NCBI RefSeq assembly: GCF_015291705.1
Contig: NZ_CP030050.1
Coordinates: 8,556,001 to 8,620,000, forward strand
Length of the DNA: 64,000 nt
Reading direction: 5' to 3'
Origin: Bradyrhizobium arachidis
GTDB taxonomy: Bacteria; Pseudomonadota; Alphaproteobacteria; Rhizobiales; Xanthobacteraceae
Numbering within the stretch: position 1 is the stretch's first letter; each line of letters begins with the position of its first letter. The notes under the pieces are model-generated. The model had not been told where the DNA came from, searched no databases, and saw nothing but the letters and a program-made list of their open reading frames with translations. Made by a program: the position numbers and the translations under genes. This document shows, piece by piece, positions 17,426-26,266 of the stretch.

Positions 17426-18079
17426 TTACGAAGCGGTAACGATGATGGCTTCGCCTTCCGGCGCGAGCTTCACGGTGAGCCCACAGGCCTCTGCGAGCAG
17501 GCGCGTATAATAAGGCTGGATCGCGTGCGCATCCGCGGCAGGTCCCCGTTCGCCGCTGAGCAGCTCGGAGATGTTCTGCGGCAGGCGCGCATTATGTCCG
17601 GTCGCGGTGATGCGGAAGCTCATCGTTTCGCCCTCGCCGATCGGATCGACCGTCAGCATGCCGCCGCGCGGGATCGTGTGCTGGGCGACGACCAGCATGT
17701 TGAGCAGCAGCTTGACGCGATTCTTCGGCAGCAAAAGCCGCGGCAGATTCCACGTGATCGCGCACTTGCCGTCCTCGATATGGCCGCGCGCCATGGTCTG
17801 GGCGTCGCCGAGGTCGATCTGCGCGCCGGACGAGCCGGCCGCGCCGAAGGCGAGGCGGCAGAACTGGAGCCGGGCGGAGGCAGTCTTGGCGCTTTTGCGA
17901 ATCAGGTCGAGCGCGAATTCGCGGTCTTCCGGCTTGGGATCGTCGTCGAGCACTTCGAGCCCGTTGACGATGGCGCCGACGGGGCTGATGAGATCGTGGC
18001 AGACCCGCGAGCACAGGAGAGCTGCGAGTTCGAGCATATCGGGAGCAGTAGCGGTCGCGGGCGACGAGGCGTCAGACAT
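17426..18079 (-). CDS. chpT: Histidine phosphotransferase ChpT
   Basis: A 217-residue protein with a dimerisation/phospho-acceptor helix pair (LLCSRVCHDLISPVGAIVNG, likely phospho-His28) and a degenerate HATPase-like C-terminal domain, the pseudo-kinase form of ChpT. ChpT relays phosphate from the hybrid kinase CckA to CtrA and CpdR. Start chosen at ATG 18079, because the upstream extension is Pro/Arg-rich and unlike the family. It lies at the head of the chemotaxis block and 9.4 kb from ctrA; cckA is not in the window. Confidence 0.85.
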   Translation of the reverse strand: MSDASSPATATAPDMLELAALLCSRVCHDLISPVGAIVNGLEVLDDDPKPEDREFALDLIRKSAKTASARLQFCRLAFGAAGSSGAQIDLGDAQTMARGHIEDGKCAITWNLPRLLLPKNRVKLLLNMLVVAQHTIPRGGMLTVDPIGEGETMSFRITATGHNARLPQNISELLSGERGPAADAHAIQPYYTRLLAEACGLTVKLAPEGEAIIVTAS

Positions 18080-18268
18080 ATAAAGGGGTCCTGGCGGGTT
18101 CCTGGAATTGCACGGCGCTGGACGCCGCGAATCACGCATGCTTGACGGATGCTGCGGGTTCTAACATTCGCCAGCCTGTGGCAGCTAGCTTGCGATAGGT
18201 TCGAAGCGGCCATAAAGGGCTGCGGGCGAATCAGGTGAAGAGGGGTGAGATTTGCCGATGAATGAGGC

Positions 18269-19096
18269 ATGCAGGTGAGCATCATCGACGCCGAGGCCGC
18301 AGCCCGATTGATGGAGCCGCTCACCGCGCTGGTGGTGAAGGCGGGCGAGGCGATCCTGGCCGTCAACCGTGGGGCAATGCGGGTCGACGGCAAGCAGGAC
18401 GGCTCGCCGGTGACCGAAGCGGACCTTGCCGCCGACCACATCATCGCCGACGGACTGGCGCAGCTCGCGGGCGACGTTCCCACGCTCTCGGAGGAGCGGA
18501 CCCAGCTCGCCTCGCCGCCGTTTCAGGGCAGTTTCTTCCTGATCGATCCGCTCGACGGCACCAAGGAGTTCGTCGCCGGCCGCGACGAATTCACGGTCAA
18601 CCTCGCCCTGGTCACTCACGGCGTGCCCCTGCTCGGCATCGTCAGCGCGCCCGCGCTGGGGCTGCTCTGGCGCGGCATCGTCGGCCGTGGCGCCGAGCGC
18701 GTGAGGTTTGACGGCGCGACCATCAAGGCTGCCGAGCCGATCCGAACCCGTAAGCTGCCGAAGCCGGGCGAGCCGTGGGTTGCCGCGGTGAGCCGCTCGC
18801 ATGGCGATCCCCAGAGCGAGACGTTCATCGCTAGCCGGCCCAACGCCGTGAGAAAGACCTGTGGCTCGGCGGTGAAGTTCGGCCGGATCGCGGAGGGCAG
18901 CGCCGACATCTATCCCCGCTTCGGGCCGACCTGCGAATGGGACGTCGGGGCCGGCTGCGCGGTCGTGACCGCCGCCGGTGGCAAGGTCACCGACGGCAAG
19001 GGCGGCGCGCTCCTTTTCGGCCAGCGCGGCGATACCGGCTTCATCATCCCGGACTTCATCGCCTGGGGCGACCCGCAGGCGGTAGGCTGCTACTGA
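18269..19096 (+). CDS. cysQ: 3'(2'),5'-bisphosphate nucleotidase CysQ
   Basis: A 275-residue member of the inositol-monophosphatase superfamily. Metal-site motifs are visible: SPVTEADLAAD (about 46-56), IDPLDGTKEF (about 92-101) and the C-terminal WDVGAGCAVVTAAGG. CysQ hydrolyses PAP to AMP during sulfate assimilation and needs Mg2+. ATG at 18269 is the first in-frame start. It stands alone between chpT (divergent) and the YHS-type gene (convergent, 9 bp apart). Confidence 0.9.
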   Translation: MQVSIIDAEAAARLMEPLTALVVKAGEAILAVNRGAMRVDGKQDGSPVTEADLAADHIIADGLAQLAGDVPTLSEERTQLASPPFQGSFFLIDPLDGTKEFVAGRDEFTVNLALVTHGVPLLGIVSAPALGLLWRGIVGRGAERVRFDGATIKAAEPIRTRKLPKPGEPWVAAVSRSHGDPQSETFIASRPNAVRKTCGSAVKFGRIAEGSADIYPRFGPTCEWDVGAGCAVVTAAGGKVTDGKGGALLFGQRGDTGFIIPDFIAWGDPQAVGCY

Positions 19097-19105
19097 CTGA
19101 GCTTG

Positions 19106-19621
19106 TTACTGGCTAAGTTTGTCCTGGAGCGCCGGCCAGCGCTTGCCGACCTCATAGAGGAAGCGTTCCGGATCGGCGGCGAAGGCGTCGCGATTGGCTT
19201 CCAGGCTGAACAGATAGAGCCGCTGCGCCGCGATCACGAAGAAGCGGGGATTGCCGGGGACGGTGACGCCGCGGGCGATGTCGGCGGGGTCATAGCCGCC
19301 GAATTGCGGACCATAGATCTCGGGATGAGCCAGGAAGGAGGCCCGGTTGCCCTCGTTGCGGAAACGCCAGACCGCCCCCCACAGGTTCGCCTCGAACTCC
19401 TCCGTCCCCTGCTGGGCGGTGCCGTCGACGAAATAACCGACCGGGTCGAAACCCTCGATGGCGACGCCCGAGAAGCGGTTGACCACGATCCGCTCGGTGG
19501 TGGCCGCCTGGGCCGGCAACTCCAGGCAGGCGAGCCAAATGCCCGCCAGAAGCCAGATCGCGAGCCCGATCAAGGCAATTCCGGGGCGCAAAGGGCTATC
19601 TTCCTGCCGTTGTGCCGTCAT
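19106..19621 (-). CDS. Exported YHS-domain-type protein
   Basis: A 171-residue protein with an N-terminal membrane/signal segment (about 13-39, ending in QAA). The body resembles the YHS-domain family: FDPVGYFVDGTAQQG (about 57-71) and WGAVWRFRNEGNRASFLAHPEIYGPQFGGY. YHS domains are often fused to metal-handling proteins, but the usual paired Cys are absent here, so metal binding is doubtful. Probably periplasmic or membrane-anchored; function unknown. ATG at 19621 chosen over 19639. Confidence 0.65.
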   Translation of the reverse strand: MTAQRQEDSPLRPGIALIGLAIWLLAGIWLACLELPAQAATTERIVVNRFSGVAIEGFDPVGYFVDGTAQQGTEEFEANLWGAVWRFRNEGNRASFLAHPEIYGPQFGGYDPADIARGVTVPGNPRFFVIAAQRLYLFSLEANRDAFAADPERFLYEVGKRWPALQDKLSQ

Positions 19622-19731
19622 AGTTGCTGCGGATAACATCCGAGTCGAGGGGACATCCGGCGCAACCTAGAGCCGTGCCTGTTGGCGTCAGGTTAAGGAA
19701 GCGAACGGATTCGATAGCAGGGGTTTCTTTT

Positions 19732-20337
19732 ATGACTTTCGCATCACGCCTTGCTGCACTCGCGCTTGCCGCGATGGTGGGCTGGATCGTGCCGGCTTCC
19801 GCCCAGCAGGCGCCGCCGCCCAACCTGCCGCCGCCGCAGCGGACCCCGACGCCCAACACCTATGGGCCGGACGAGCTGGTGACCGCCGGCCACCGCTTCT
19901 TCGGCAACGTCTCGCGCGGGCTCGCCTCGATCATCGAGAAGGCGGTCAGCCAATGGGGCCTGCCCAACGGCTATATCCTGGGCGAGGAAGGCTCCGGCGC
20001 CTTCGTCGCGGGCCTGCGCTACGGCGAAGGCACGCTCTACACCAAGAACGCCGGCGACCTCCGCGTCTACTGGCAGGGTCCCTCGCTCGGCTTCGACTGG
20101 GGCGGCGACGGCGCGCGCACCATGACGCTGGTCTACAACCTGCCCGCCACCAACGCGATCTACCAGCGCTTCGCCGGCATCGACGGCTCGGCCTATATCA
20201 TCGGCGGCTTCGGCATGACGGCGCTTACATCCAACAACATCGTGCTGGTGCCGATCCGCTCCGGCCTCGGCCTGCGGCTGGGCGCCAATATCGGTTACTT
20301 GAAGTACACGCCGCGCGCGACCTGGAACCCGTTCTAA
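19732..20337 (+). CDS. eipA: DUF1134 envelope protein, EipA-like
   Basis: A 201-residue protein with a signal peptide (MTFASRLAALALAAMVGWIV...SAQQA, cleavage near 25), then a Pro-rich stretch (27-45) and a compact domain with Gly-rich motifs (YIIGGFGMTAL and GLGLRLGANIGYLKY). This is the DUF1134 family; the Brucella member EipA is a periplasmic protein needed for envelope integrity. ATG at 19732 gives a clean signal peptide, whereas upstream starts do not. It lies upstream of a coiled-coil membrane protein, 118 bp away on the same strand. Confidence 0.8.
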   Translation: MTFASRLAALALAAMVGWIVPASAQQAPPPNLPPPQRTPTPNTYGPDELVTAGHRFFGNVSRGLASIIEKAVSQWGLPNGYILGEEGSGAFVAGLRYGEGTLYTKNAGDLRVYWQGPSLGFDWGGDGARTMTLVYNLPATNAIYQRFAGIDGSAYIIGGFGMTALTSNNIVLVPIRSGLGLRLGANIGYLKYTPRATWNPF

Positions 20338-20455
20338 ACATCCCTCCCCGGACAAGTTCCGGATTCACGTTAACGACAGGGCGGGGCTGGCTTTTTGCCG
20401 GCCCGCCATGCATTGTCGTTGGTAAATTTTTCCTTAGCTCTCGGAGTTCTGGCCC

Positions 20456-21748
20456 ATGGTCGAACCGATCATGTACCTGGCGATCGGTTTCCTGCTTTCG
20501 ATGCTGTGCGGGCTGGCCATCGTGCCGCTGGTGCATAACCGCGCGGTGCGCCTGACCACGCGCCGGCTCGAGGCGGCCACCCCGCTCTCGATGGCCGAGA
20601 TCCAGGCCGACAAGGACCAGCTCCGCGCCGAGTTCGCCATGTCGGCGCGGCGGCTCGAGATGAGCGTCGAGCAGCTCAAGAACAAGACCACGAGCCAGCT
20701 CGCCGAGCTCGGCAAGAAGAGCGATGCCATCAACCGCATGAAGATCGAGCTCGGCGAAAAGAACGCCACGATCTTCGCGCTCGAGGCGCGCGAGAAGGCG
20801 GTGAAGGAGCAGCTTCGGGCGACCGAAGAGGAATTCAACGCCAAGACCGAATCCCTGCGTTCCGCCGAGCAGGCGCTGACCGACAAGCAGGGCGAGCTCG
20901 CCAAAATCAATTCCGAGCTGTCCGACCGGTCGATGATGGCGGAGAGCCGCCAGGTCGAGCTGGTCGCGGTGCGCGCCCAGATCGAAGAGCTCAAGAACCG
21001 CGTCGGCGATGCCGAGAAGGAATTCGCCGCCACCCAAGCGCGCCTCGCGCAGGAGCGCAACGAGTCCGAGACCGCCTCGCGCGAGCTCGGCGATGCCCGC
21101 GGCCGGGTCGAGAATCTGAGCCAGCGCGTCAACGAGCTCGACCGCCAGCTCCTCGTGCAGGTCAAGGAAGCCGAGATGCTGTCGGGCCGCGTCGCCGACC
21201 TCGAGGGACGCCTTGCCACGCAAGGCAAGCTGCTGGCCGAGCGCGACTACGAGAACAACCAGCTCCGTCAGGCCAATGAGACCTCCGAGCGCACCGTCAA
21301 GGAGCTGCGCGTCGAGATCGCGGCCTTGAGCGGCGGCAAGTCGTCGGCCGCATTCGAATCGCTGCGCGCGGAAAAGACCACGCTGGAGGAGCAGCTCCGC
21401 ACCGCGCGCGACGAGCGCGGCAAACTCCAGCGCGACATCAACGCGATCCAGCAGCAGGCGGAAAGCTCCTGGGCGACCGAGCGGATGGAGAACGCGCTCT
21501 TGCGCGAGCGCATCAACGACATCGCCGCCGAGGTGGCCAAGCTCGCGATGCAGCTCGAAGGCCCGAACTCGCCGATCGAGGCCCTGCTCGCGGCCGAAGC
21601 CGGCCAGCCGCCGAAGCCGGCGCCGCGCCCGGCCAACGACGCCGCGACCAACGGCACGCCGAGCCTGCCCGAGGGCGGTGGAACACTCGCTGAACGCATC
21701 CGGGCGCTGCAGGCCCACGCCTCCCGCGCCCGCCAGCAGGGCGCGTAA
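20456..21748 (+). CDS. Membrane-anchored long coiled-coil protein
   Basis: A 430-residue protein with one N-terminal membrane helix (about 6-25, YLAIGFLLSMLCGLAIVPLV), then heptad-rich Glu/Lys/Gln sequence from about 45 to 370, predicted as a long coiled coil, and a Pro/Ala-rich C-terminus (about 385-410). It therefore projects a rod from the inner membrane, most likely into the cytoplasm because of the basic VHNRAVRLTTRR after the helix. Function unknown; similar proteins occur widely in Bradyrhizobium. It follows eipA on the same strand. Confidence 0.7.
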   Translation: MVEPIMYLAIGFLLSMLCGLAIVPLVHNRAVRLTTRRLEAATPLSMAEIQADKDQLRAEFAMSARRLEMSVEQLKNKTTSQLAELGKKSDAINRMKIELGEKNATIFALEAREKAVKEQLRATEEEFNAKTESLRSAEQALTDKQGELAKINSELSDRSMMAESRQVELVAVRAQIEELKNRVGDAEKEFAATQARLAQERNESETASRELGDARGRVENLSQRVNELDRQLLVQVKEAEMLSGRVADLEGRLATQGKLLAERDYENNQLRQANETSERTVKELRVEIAALSGGKSSAAFESLRAEKTTLEEQLRTARDERGKLQRDINAIQQQAESSWATERMENALLRERINDIAAEVAKLAMQLEGPNSPIEALLAAEAGQPPKPAPRPANDAATNGTPSLPEGGGTLAERIRALQAHASRARQQGA

Positions 21749-21905
21749 GCGGGCCGAAACCGGGCCTTGCGGCCGGATTACGCGATCGGCCAAGGTTTTC
21801 GCCCCGCAAGGCACCTCGAAACTTGACACCTTCGGCCCGCACTTCTAAATCGCGGGCTCCAATGCACCGGCCGGCCGAAAGTCCGGCCGCCTGCATGATG
21901 GTCCC

Positions 21906-21980
21906 GGGCGCATAGCTCAGCGGGAGAGCGTTCCCTTCACACGGGAGAGGTCCAAGGTTCGATCCCTTGTGCGCCCACCA
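21906..21980 (+). tRNA. tRNA-Val (anticodon CAC)
   Basis: Complete cloverleaf: acceptor stem GGGCGCA/TGCGCCC, D arm, anticodon stem-loop with loop TTCACAC (anticodon CAC, reading GUG), 5-nt variable loop, T arm with TTCGATC, and an encoded 3' CCA at 21978-21980. Seventy-five bases including CCA. It lies between the coiled-coil gene and a hypothetical membrane protein, with no att-site duplication or integrase nearby. Confidence 0.95.
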
Positions 21981-22267
21981 TCCATCCTCCTGAACCCCTA
22001 TCTGTTGCGGACGACCATCGGCGCATGGTGGTCTTTTGGGCTGCCTCGTCAAAAATCTCGAAAACAACCCCATGCACAGTAGCCGGCGTCAGCCGGATCA
22101 ATGAGCTACGTATTTTCCGAATTCTGATTGACCCGTCGGGCAAAACAGGGGCATGATGGCATGATCCGAAGACGTCCGTCGGACGATCGCAGGCAAGGTC
22201 TAGCGCCATGCCATGGGCTGACGATCGGATTGCTCCGCGAGCGCGCGCTTCACATGCGAGAGGTTCT

Positions 22268-22969
22268 CTAGGGGTTCAAGCGTAATTCGCCCGTCGTCTT
22301 GGCAAATCGCAAGGCAACGGCAGCACCGACGAGATACGGCAGGAAATAAATCAGGATCAGTTCGCCCGTGCTTCTTTCGATTGATCCCACGATCGTCAGA
22401 TATTGAGTAGCCGATTGCTTTGCGTTCGCAACGCGACTGGTCAGGTCGGCAGCGTCGGAGGCCCATCTTGCCTGCACGTCGGGAGTCACGTTTATTTTTT
22501 GGATTTGGTGCGCAGCCTTGGTCGCACGCTCGACCGCCGGCAGATTCTTGTCTTGCAATATCTGATCGAGCTCCGACCAGCTCTTTTCCAAATTCGAGTA
22601 CCAGCTGCATTCGGACGCAATCTCGGCACGTCCTTTGTCGTCGACGTTCCAGGGCGTCTCGCAGATCAGTTTCCTCATGAAGTGCACGTTCTGCACCGGC
22701 ACGACTGCTTCCGAGGTGAACCAGTTCGCGCCCGTCAGCGCGGCACTTTGAGCGAGCATACGACGCTGGTCCGAAGCTGCGCTAACGATGGAGAGAGCAG
22801 CAAGCGCAAGCCACGCGTAATCGACCTTTTTCAAAAACCGCGCGCCCGGCCTGGCGACATAGACATAGACGTGAAACACGACGAAAAGGACGACGAAGAA
22901 CAGTATCGGATAGAGCAACGCGTTCCTGAGCGGGACGACCAGCTCCTCAATGCTCGACGTGACAGTCAT
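22268..22969 (-). CDS. Hypothetical membrane protein
   Basis: A 233-residue protein with hydrophobic segments at about 17-39, 49-62 and 205-225. The domain between (about 65-200) has two Cys (in KLICETP and SECSWYS), which could form a disulfide if periplasmic. ATG at 22969 follows a GGAGAGAAG ribosome site. I recognise no family. It lacks obvious partners and sits between tRNA-Val and a DedA-like gene. A-rich codon use is a little different from neighbours, consistent with an accessory gene. Confidence 0.5.
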   Translation of the reverse strand: MTVTSSIEELVVPLRNALLYPILFFVVLFVVFHVYVYVARPGARFLKKVDYAWLALAALSIVSAASDQRRMLAQSAALTGANWFTSEAVVPVQNVHFMRKLICETPWNVDDKGRAEIASECSWYSNLEKSWSELDQILQDKNLPAVERATKAAHQIQKINVTPDVQARWASDAADLTSRVANAKQSATQYLTIVGSIERSTGELILIYFLPYLVGAAVALRFAKTTGELRLNP

Positions 22970-23186
22970 GACTTCTCTCCAGATTAATTTCGGGCAATGC
23001 ACCGTCGGAGAAGAAGACGAATATCACTTGAGATTGACTATTACGCAAGCATAGGCTGAAGGTTGAAAAGCGTGTCATGCGGGCGCTGGGAATCCTTCTG
23101 CGGAAAGGCTCTGGATTGCTTCGCTACGCTCGCAATGACGGAGCGAGGGGAGAGACCGCGCCGATTGGCACGCACGCCCCCAAGCC

Positions 23187-23942
23187 TCAACCCACCCGCT
23201 CCGGCCTCCAGGCCGTGTACAGCCCGACGAGCGTACCGATGGCGACCAGGCCTGCCGCCAGCAGCACCTGCAATTGCCCGTCGTCTGTCGCGCCGACGGA
23301 CGACACTAACCTCGTCACGATGACGAACAGAATGCCCACGGCGGCCGCTGCGCCCGCGCAGAGATAGGCGAGCTCTCGCGTCAGGTTGCGGCCGAGCAGG
23401 CCGAGTGCGGTGAAATACATTGCAGAAGCGTTGGGATGAACGAACAAGGCGACGCGCGCGTAGGGACCGTAGGCGTCGAACAGGGACTCGCATCGGCTCA
23501 GGGCCGCTTTCGAGGCGACCCGCTGCAGAAACGGTCTGAAAAAGCGCGCCTGTCCGTAACTCAAGACTGCGCCCACGATGATGGCCAGCCACGCCATGAT
23601 GAAAACGGAGACATCGGCAGGCTTGGGATTGAGCGCCGCGGACATCAGGATCAGGGCGGTGCCGGGAAAATAGCCGAAATACGGGAAGACCGACTCCAGC
23701 AGCACGCAGCCGAACATGAAGACCGGAAACCACCATGAACCGGTCGCGCCCTGGACGACGGCGTTCAAGTCGAAGAGCTCAGTCTTGTACAGGACAAGGT
23801 ACATGCACATGGCCAATCCAGCCAGCGCATAGAACGGCAACGCTCCCGACAGAAACCGTCTCATCCAACCATCGGGCTTTGTTGCGCGGACATAGTGGAA
23901 ACCATCGATATCAGGACAAGACAGCGGAAACGCATGCCCCAT
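23187..23942 (-). CDS. DedA/VTT-domain membrane protein
   Basis: A 251-residue membrane protein with about five or six hydrophobic segments (about 29-50, 68-95, 110-130, 160-205 and 222-240). The segment FPYFGYFPGTALILMSAAL matches the re-entrant loop of the VTT (SNARE-associated/DedA) family, and FRPFLQRVASKAAL follows it. Family members are thought to move or scramble phospholipids or polyprenyl carriers in the inner membrane. The N-terminal 25 residues are hydrophilic and the true start might be at Met27. No operon partner. Confidence 0.65.
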   Translation of the reverse strand: MGHAFPLSCPDIDGFHYVRATKPDGWMRRFLSGALPFYALAGLAMCMYLVLYKTELFDLNAVVQGATGSWWFPVFMFGCVLLESVFPYFGYFPGTALILMSAALNPKPADVSVFIMAWLAIIVGAVLSYGQARFFRPFLQRVASKAALSRCESLFDAYGPYARVALFVHPNASAMYFTALGLLGRNLTRELAYLCAGAAAAVGILFVIVTRLVSSVGATDDGQLQVLLAAGLVAIGTLVGLYTAWRPERVG

Positions 23943-24060
23943 GCTTTAGGCGAATGCGGTCGCCCCTGTCGATAGCGCGCTTTGCCGCGCAATCCTCAAA
24001 GCAACCGGTGGAACGCAGCATCGGAGAGACGCAAGACGCGGACGAGCCGGCCGCGCGGTT

Positions 24061-24960
24061 CTACTTGCCGCGGTATCGCAGCGCCTCCACCAGCAATGAG
24101 AACGCCGGAGAAGGCTGGCGCCGGCTGGCATAGTAGAGATGGTATCCCGAGAACGGCGGACACCAATCCGAGAGCACGCGGGCGAGACGACCCTGGGACA
24201 AATAAGGCTGCACGTGTCCCTCGGTGAGATAGGCGAGGCCCAATCCCTTCAGCGCCCCCTCCAACAAAAGCCCTGCGCTGTTGAACACCAGCTGGCCCTC
24301 GACCCGCACGTTGAGCTCCCGCCCGTTCTTTTCAAACTCCCACGCATAGAGGCTGCCGCCATGCGTCGGCAGGCGCAGATTGAGGCAATTGTGCTGGGTC
24401 AGATCCTGCGGCGTCTTCGGCCGCTTGCGCTCGGCGAAGTAGGAAGGCGATCCGACCACCGCCATCCTGAGATCGGGGCTGACACGCACGGCGATCATGT
24501 CCTTGGCGACGAGCTCGCCCGGACGGATGCCGGCATCGACCTGCTGTGCGACGATATTGGTGAGGCCGTAATCGACGATGATCTCGACATGGATGTCGGG
24601 GTATTTCGGCAGGAGCCTTCCCAGCGCCGGCAGCAGGATTTCGCTGGCGGCATATTCCGTCGCCGTCAGCCTGATAGTTCCTGCAGGCTTTTCGCGAAAC
24701 TCGCTGAGTGCAGCAAGGTCGCTGTCCATCTCGGTGAACTTGGGGCCGATGCTCTGGAACAGCCGCTCGCCGGCCTGGGTCGGCGTGACGCTTCGCGTCG
24801 TGCGATTGAGCAGCCGGACACCCAGCCGCTCTTCCAGATTGCGGATAATCTGGCTCAGCGCAGACTGCGTCATGCCGAGCTTCGCAGCGGCGCGCGTGAA
24901 GTTGCGCTCCCGCGCCACGGCGAGGAACGCAAGAAGGTCGCTCGCGTCGTCCCGATGCAT
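24061..24960 (-). CDS. LysR-family transcriptional regulator
   Basis: A 299-residue regulator with an N-terminal winged helix-turn-helix (FTRAAAKLGMTQSALSQIIR, about 21-40) and a periplasmic-binding-protein-like effector domain (about 93-295) of the AaeR/CrgA subgroup. It is divergent from the MFS-CMD-cupin-SDR operon, only 100 bp away, and is the likely regulator of that operon. Start ATG at 24960. Confidence 0.88.
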   Translation of the reverse strand: MHRDDASDLLAFLAVARERNFTRAAAKLGMTQSALSQIIRNLEERLGVRLLNRTTRSVTPTQAGERLFQSIGPKFTEMDSDLAALSEFREKPAGTIRLTATEYAASEILLPALGRLLPKYPDIHVEIIVDYGLTNIVAQQVDAGIRPGELVAKDMIAVRVSPDLRMAVVGSPSYFAERKRPKTPQDLTQHNCLNLRLPTHGGSLYAWEFEKNGRELNVRVEGQLVFNSAGLLLEGALKGLGLAYLTEGHVQPYLSQGRLARVLSDWCPPFSGYHLYYASRRQPSPAFSLLVEALRYRGK

Positions 24961-24963
24961 TGA

Positions 24964-24976
24964 TTAGCACTCCTAA
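24964..24976. promoter_or_regulatory. LysR-type operator candidate (TTAG-N5-CTAA)
   Basis: A T-N11-A dyad with arms TTAG and CTAA lies in the short spacer between the divergent lysR and MFS genes, three bases from the lysR start. It fits the LTTR box pattern, but the short arms make a chance match possible. Confidence 0.3.
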
Positions 24977-25060
24977 TAAGCGCATTCGAAATCTATCATC
25001 TAACCGGGGATCGGCGAAGGCCCTAGGTTCGGAGCAGCCATCAGGAGCTCCGAAACCAGC

Positions 25061-26266
25061 ATGCCGGTCACGACCATGCAGCCCGCTGCTCCGCTTCGCG
25101 TCACCGCGACGTTGCTGCCGATCATGGCGGTGGTCTTCCTCGCCTTCCTCGTCATCGGCGTGGCGATGCCGGTGCTGCCGCTCCACGTCCACGACGGATT
25201 GGGGTTCGGCACGTTCGTGGTCGGCCTCGTCGCCGGCAGCCAGTTCGCGGCATCCCTGGTCTCGCGGCCGTGGGCCGGTCACTTCTCGGATCGACGCGGG
25301 GCGAAGCGCGGCGTCGTCGCCGGCCTCGTCGCGGCCGCGGCGTCCGGGCTGTTGTACCTGCTCTCGCTTGGCTTCACCGAGGCTCCGCTGGCCTCGGTGA
25401 CCATTCTGCTGCTCGGCCGCGGCCTGCTCGGCGGCGCCGAGAGCTTCATCATCACCGCCGCAGTCAGCTGGGGGCTGGCACTCGTCGACAGCGGCAACAC
25501 CGGCAAGGTCATCGCCTGGGTCGGCTCGGCGATGTTCGCGGCCTTTGCCATCGGTGCGCCCGCAGGCGCCGCGCTCTACGCCGCCTACGGCTTTGCGGCG
25601 ATCGCGATCGCGACGGCAGCGGCGCCGCTGCTGGCGCTGCTGTTCGTTGCCCAGCTTCCAACGGTGGCACCGGTGCAGCAGGTGCGCGTGCCGTTCGCAA
25701 AAGTGCTCGGCGCCGTATGGGTGCCGGGCTTGGGATCCGCGCTCGGCAGCGTCGGCTTCGGCGCGGTGACGACGTTCGTCGCTTTGCTGTTTGCCAGCCG
25801 CGGATGGGCCAATGGCTGGCTTGCCTACACGGCCTATGCCGTCGCCTTCATCCTCGCGCGCGTCTTCTTCAGTCATCTGGCCGATGCGGTCGGCGGCGCA
25901 AGGGTTGCACTTGTCTGTGCCTTGATCGAAGCCGCCGGGCAGGCCCTGATCTGGCTGGCGACCCGACCCGAGATGGCGCTGGCCGGCGCCGCACTGACCG
26001 GCTTCGGCTTCTCGCTGATCTATCCCGGCTTTGGCGTCGAGGCGGTGCGCCGCGTGCCGGCGCAGAATCGCGGCCTCGCCATGGGCGCCTACACCGCCTT
26101 TCTCGACCTCGCCCAGGGGATCGCCAGCCCCGCGCTCGGATTGATCGCAACAGGCGCGAGGCTGAACCTCCTGTTTCTCGCGAGCGCCCTCACCGTGCTC
26201 TGCGCCGCGCTGGTCGCCTGGTGGCTGCTCGCGCACCCGCTCACCGTCGAAGGACATCAACAATGA
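25061..26266 (+). CDS. MFS transporter, YhhS/YfcJ-like
   Basis: A 401-residue major-facilitator protein with twelve hydrophobic segments. The loop 2-3 signature is present as GHFSDRRGAKRG (about 73-84), and FSHLADAVGGAR is its echo in the second half. It most resembles the arabinose-efflux-like YhhS/YfcJ group of exporters. The stop codon overlaps the next ATG (26263), so the four downstream genes are probably one operon under the divergent LysR regulator. The substrate is unknown. Confidence 0.85.
   Translation: MPVTTMQPAAPLRVTATLLPIMAVVFLAFLVIGVAMPVLPLHVHDGLGFGTFVVGLVAGSQFAASLVSRPWAGHFSDRRGAKRGVVAGLVAAAASGLLYLLSLGFTEAPLASVTILLLGRGLLGGAESFIITAAVSWGLALVDSGNTGKVIAWVGSAMFAAFAIGAPAGAALYAAYGFAAIAIATAAAPLLALLFVAQLPTVAPVQQVRVPFAKVLGAVWVPGLGSALGSVGFGAVTTFVALLFASRGWANGWLAYTAYAVAFILARVFFSHLADAVGGARVALVCALIEAAGQALIWLATRPEMALAGAALTGFGFSLIYPGFGVEAVRRVPAQNRGLAMGAYTAFLDLAQGIASPALGLIATGARLNLLFLASALTVLCAALVAWWLLAHPLTVEGHQQ

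Noticed and set aside
20225..21829. A 534-codon minus-strand open frame opposite the coiled-coil gene
   Set aside because: Antisense shadow: it spans two plus-strand genes and has low-complexity Leu/Arg/Gly/Ala composition.
21937..22209. A short minus-strand frame ending MVGAQGIEPWTSPV
   Set aside because: That string is the well-known spurious translation of a tRNA 3' end; it overlaps tRNA-Val.
21906..22267. tRNA-Val as an integration site of a genomic island
   Set aside because: No integrase and no repeat of the tRNA 3' end was found downstream within the window.
22200..22610. A 136-codon minus-strand frame overlapping the hypothetical membrane protein
   Set aside because: Wrong frame for the better-supported gene at 22268-22969; no ribosome site or motif.
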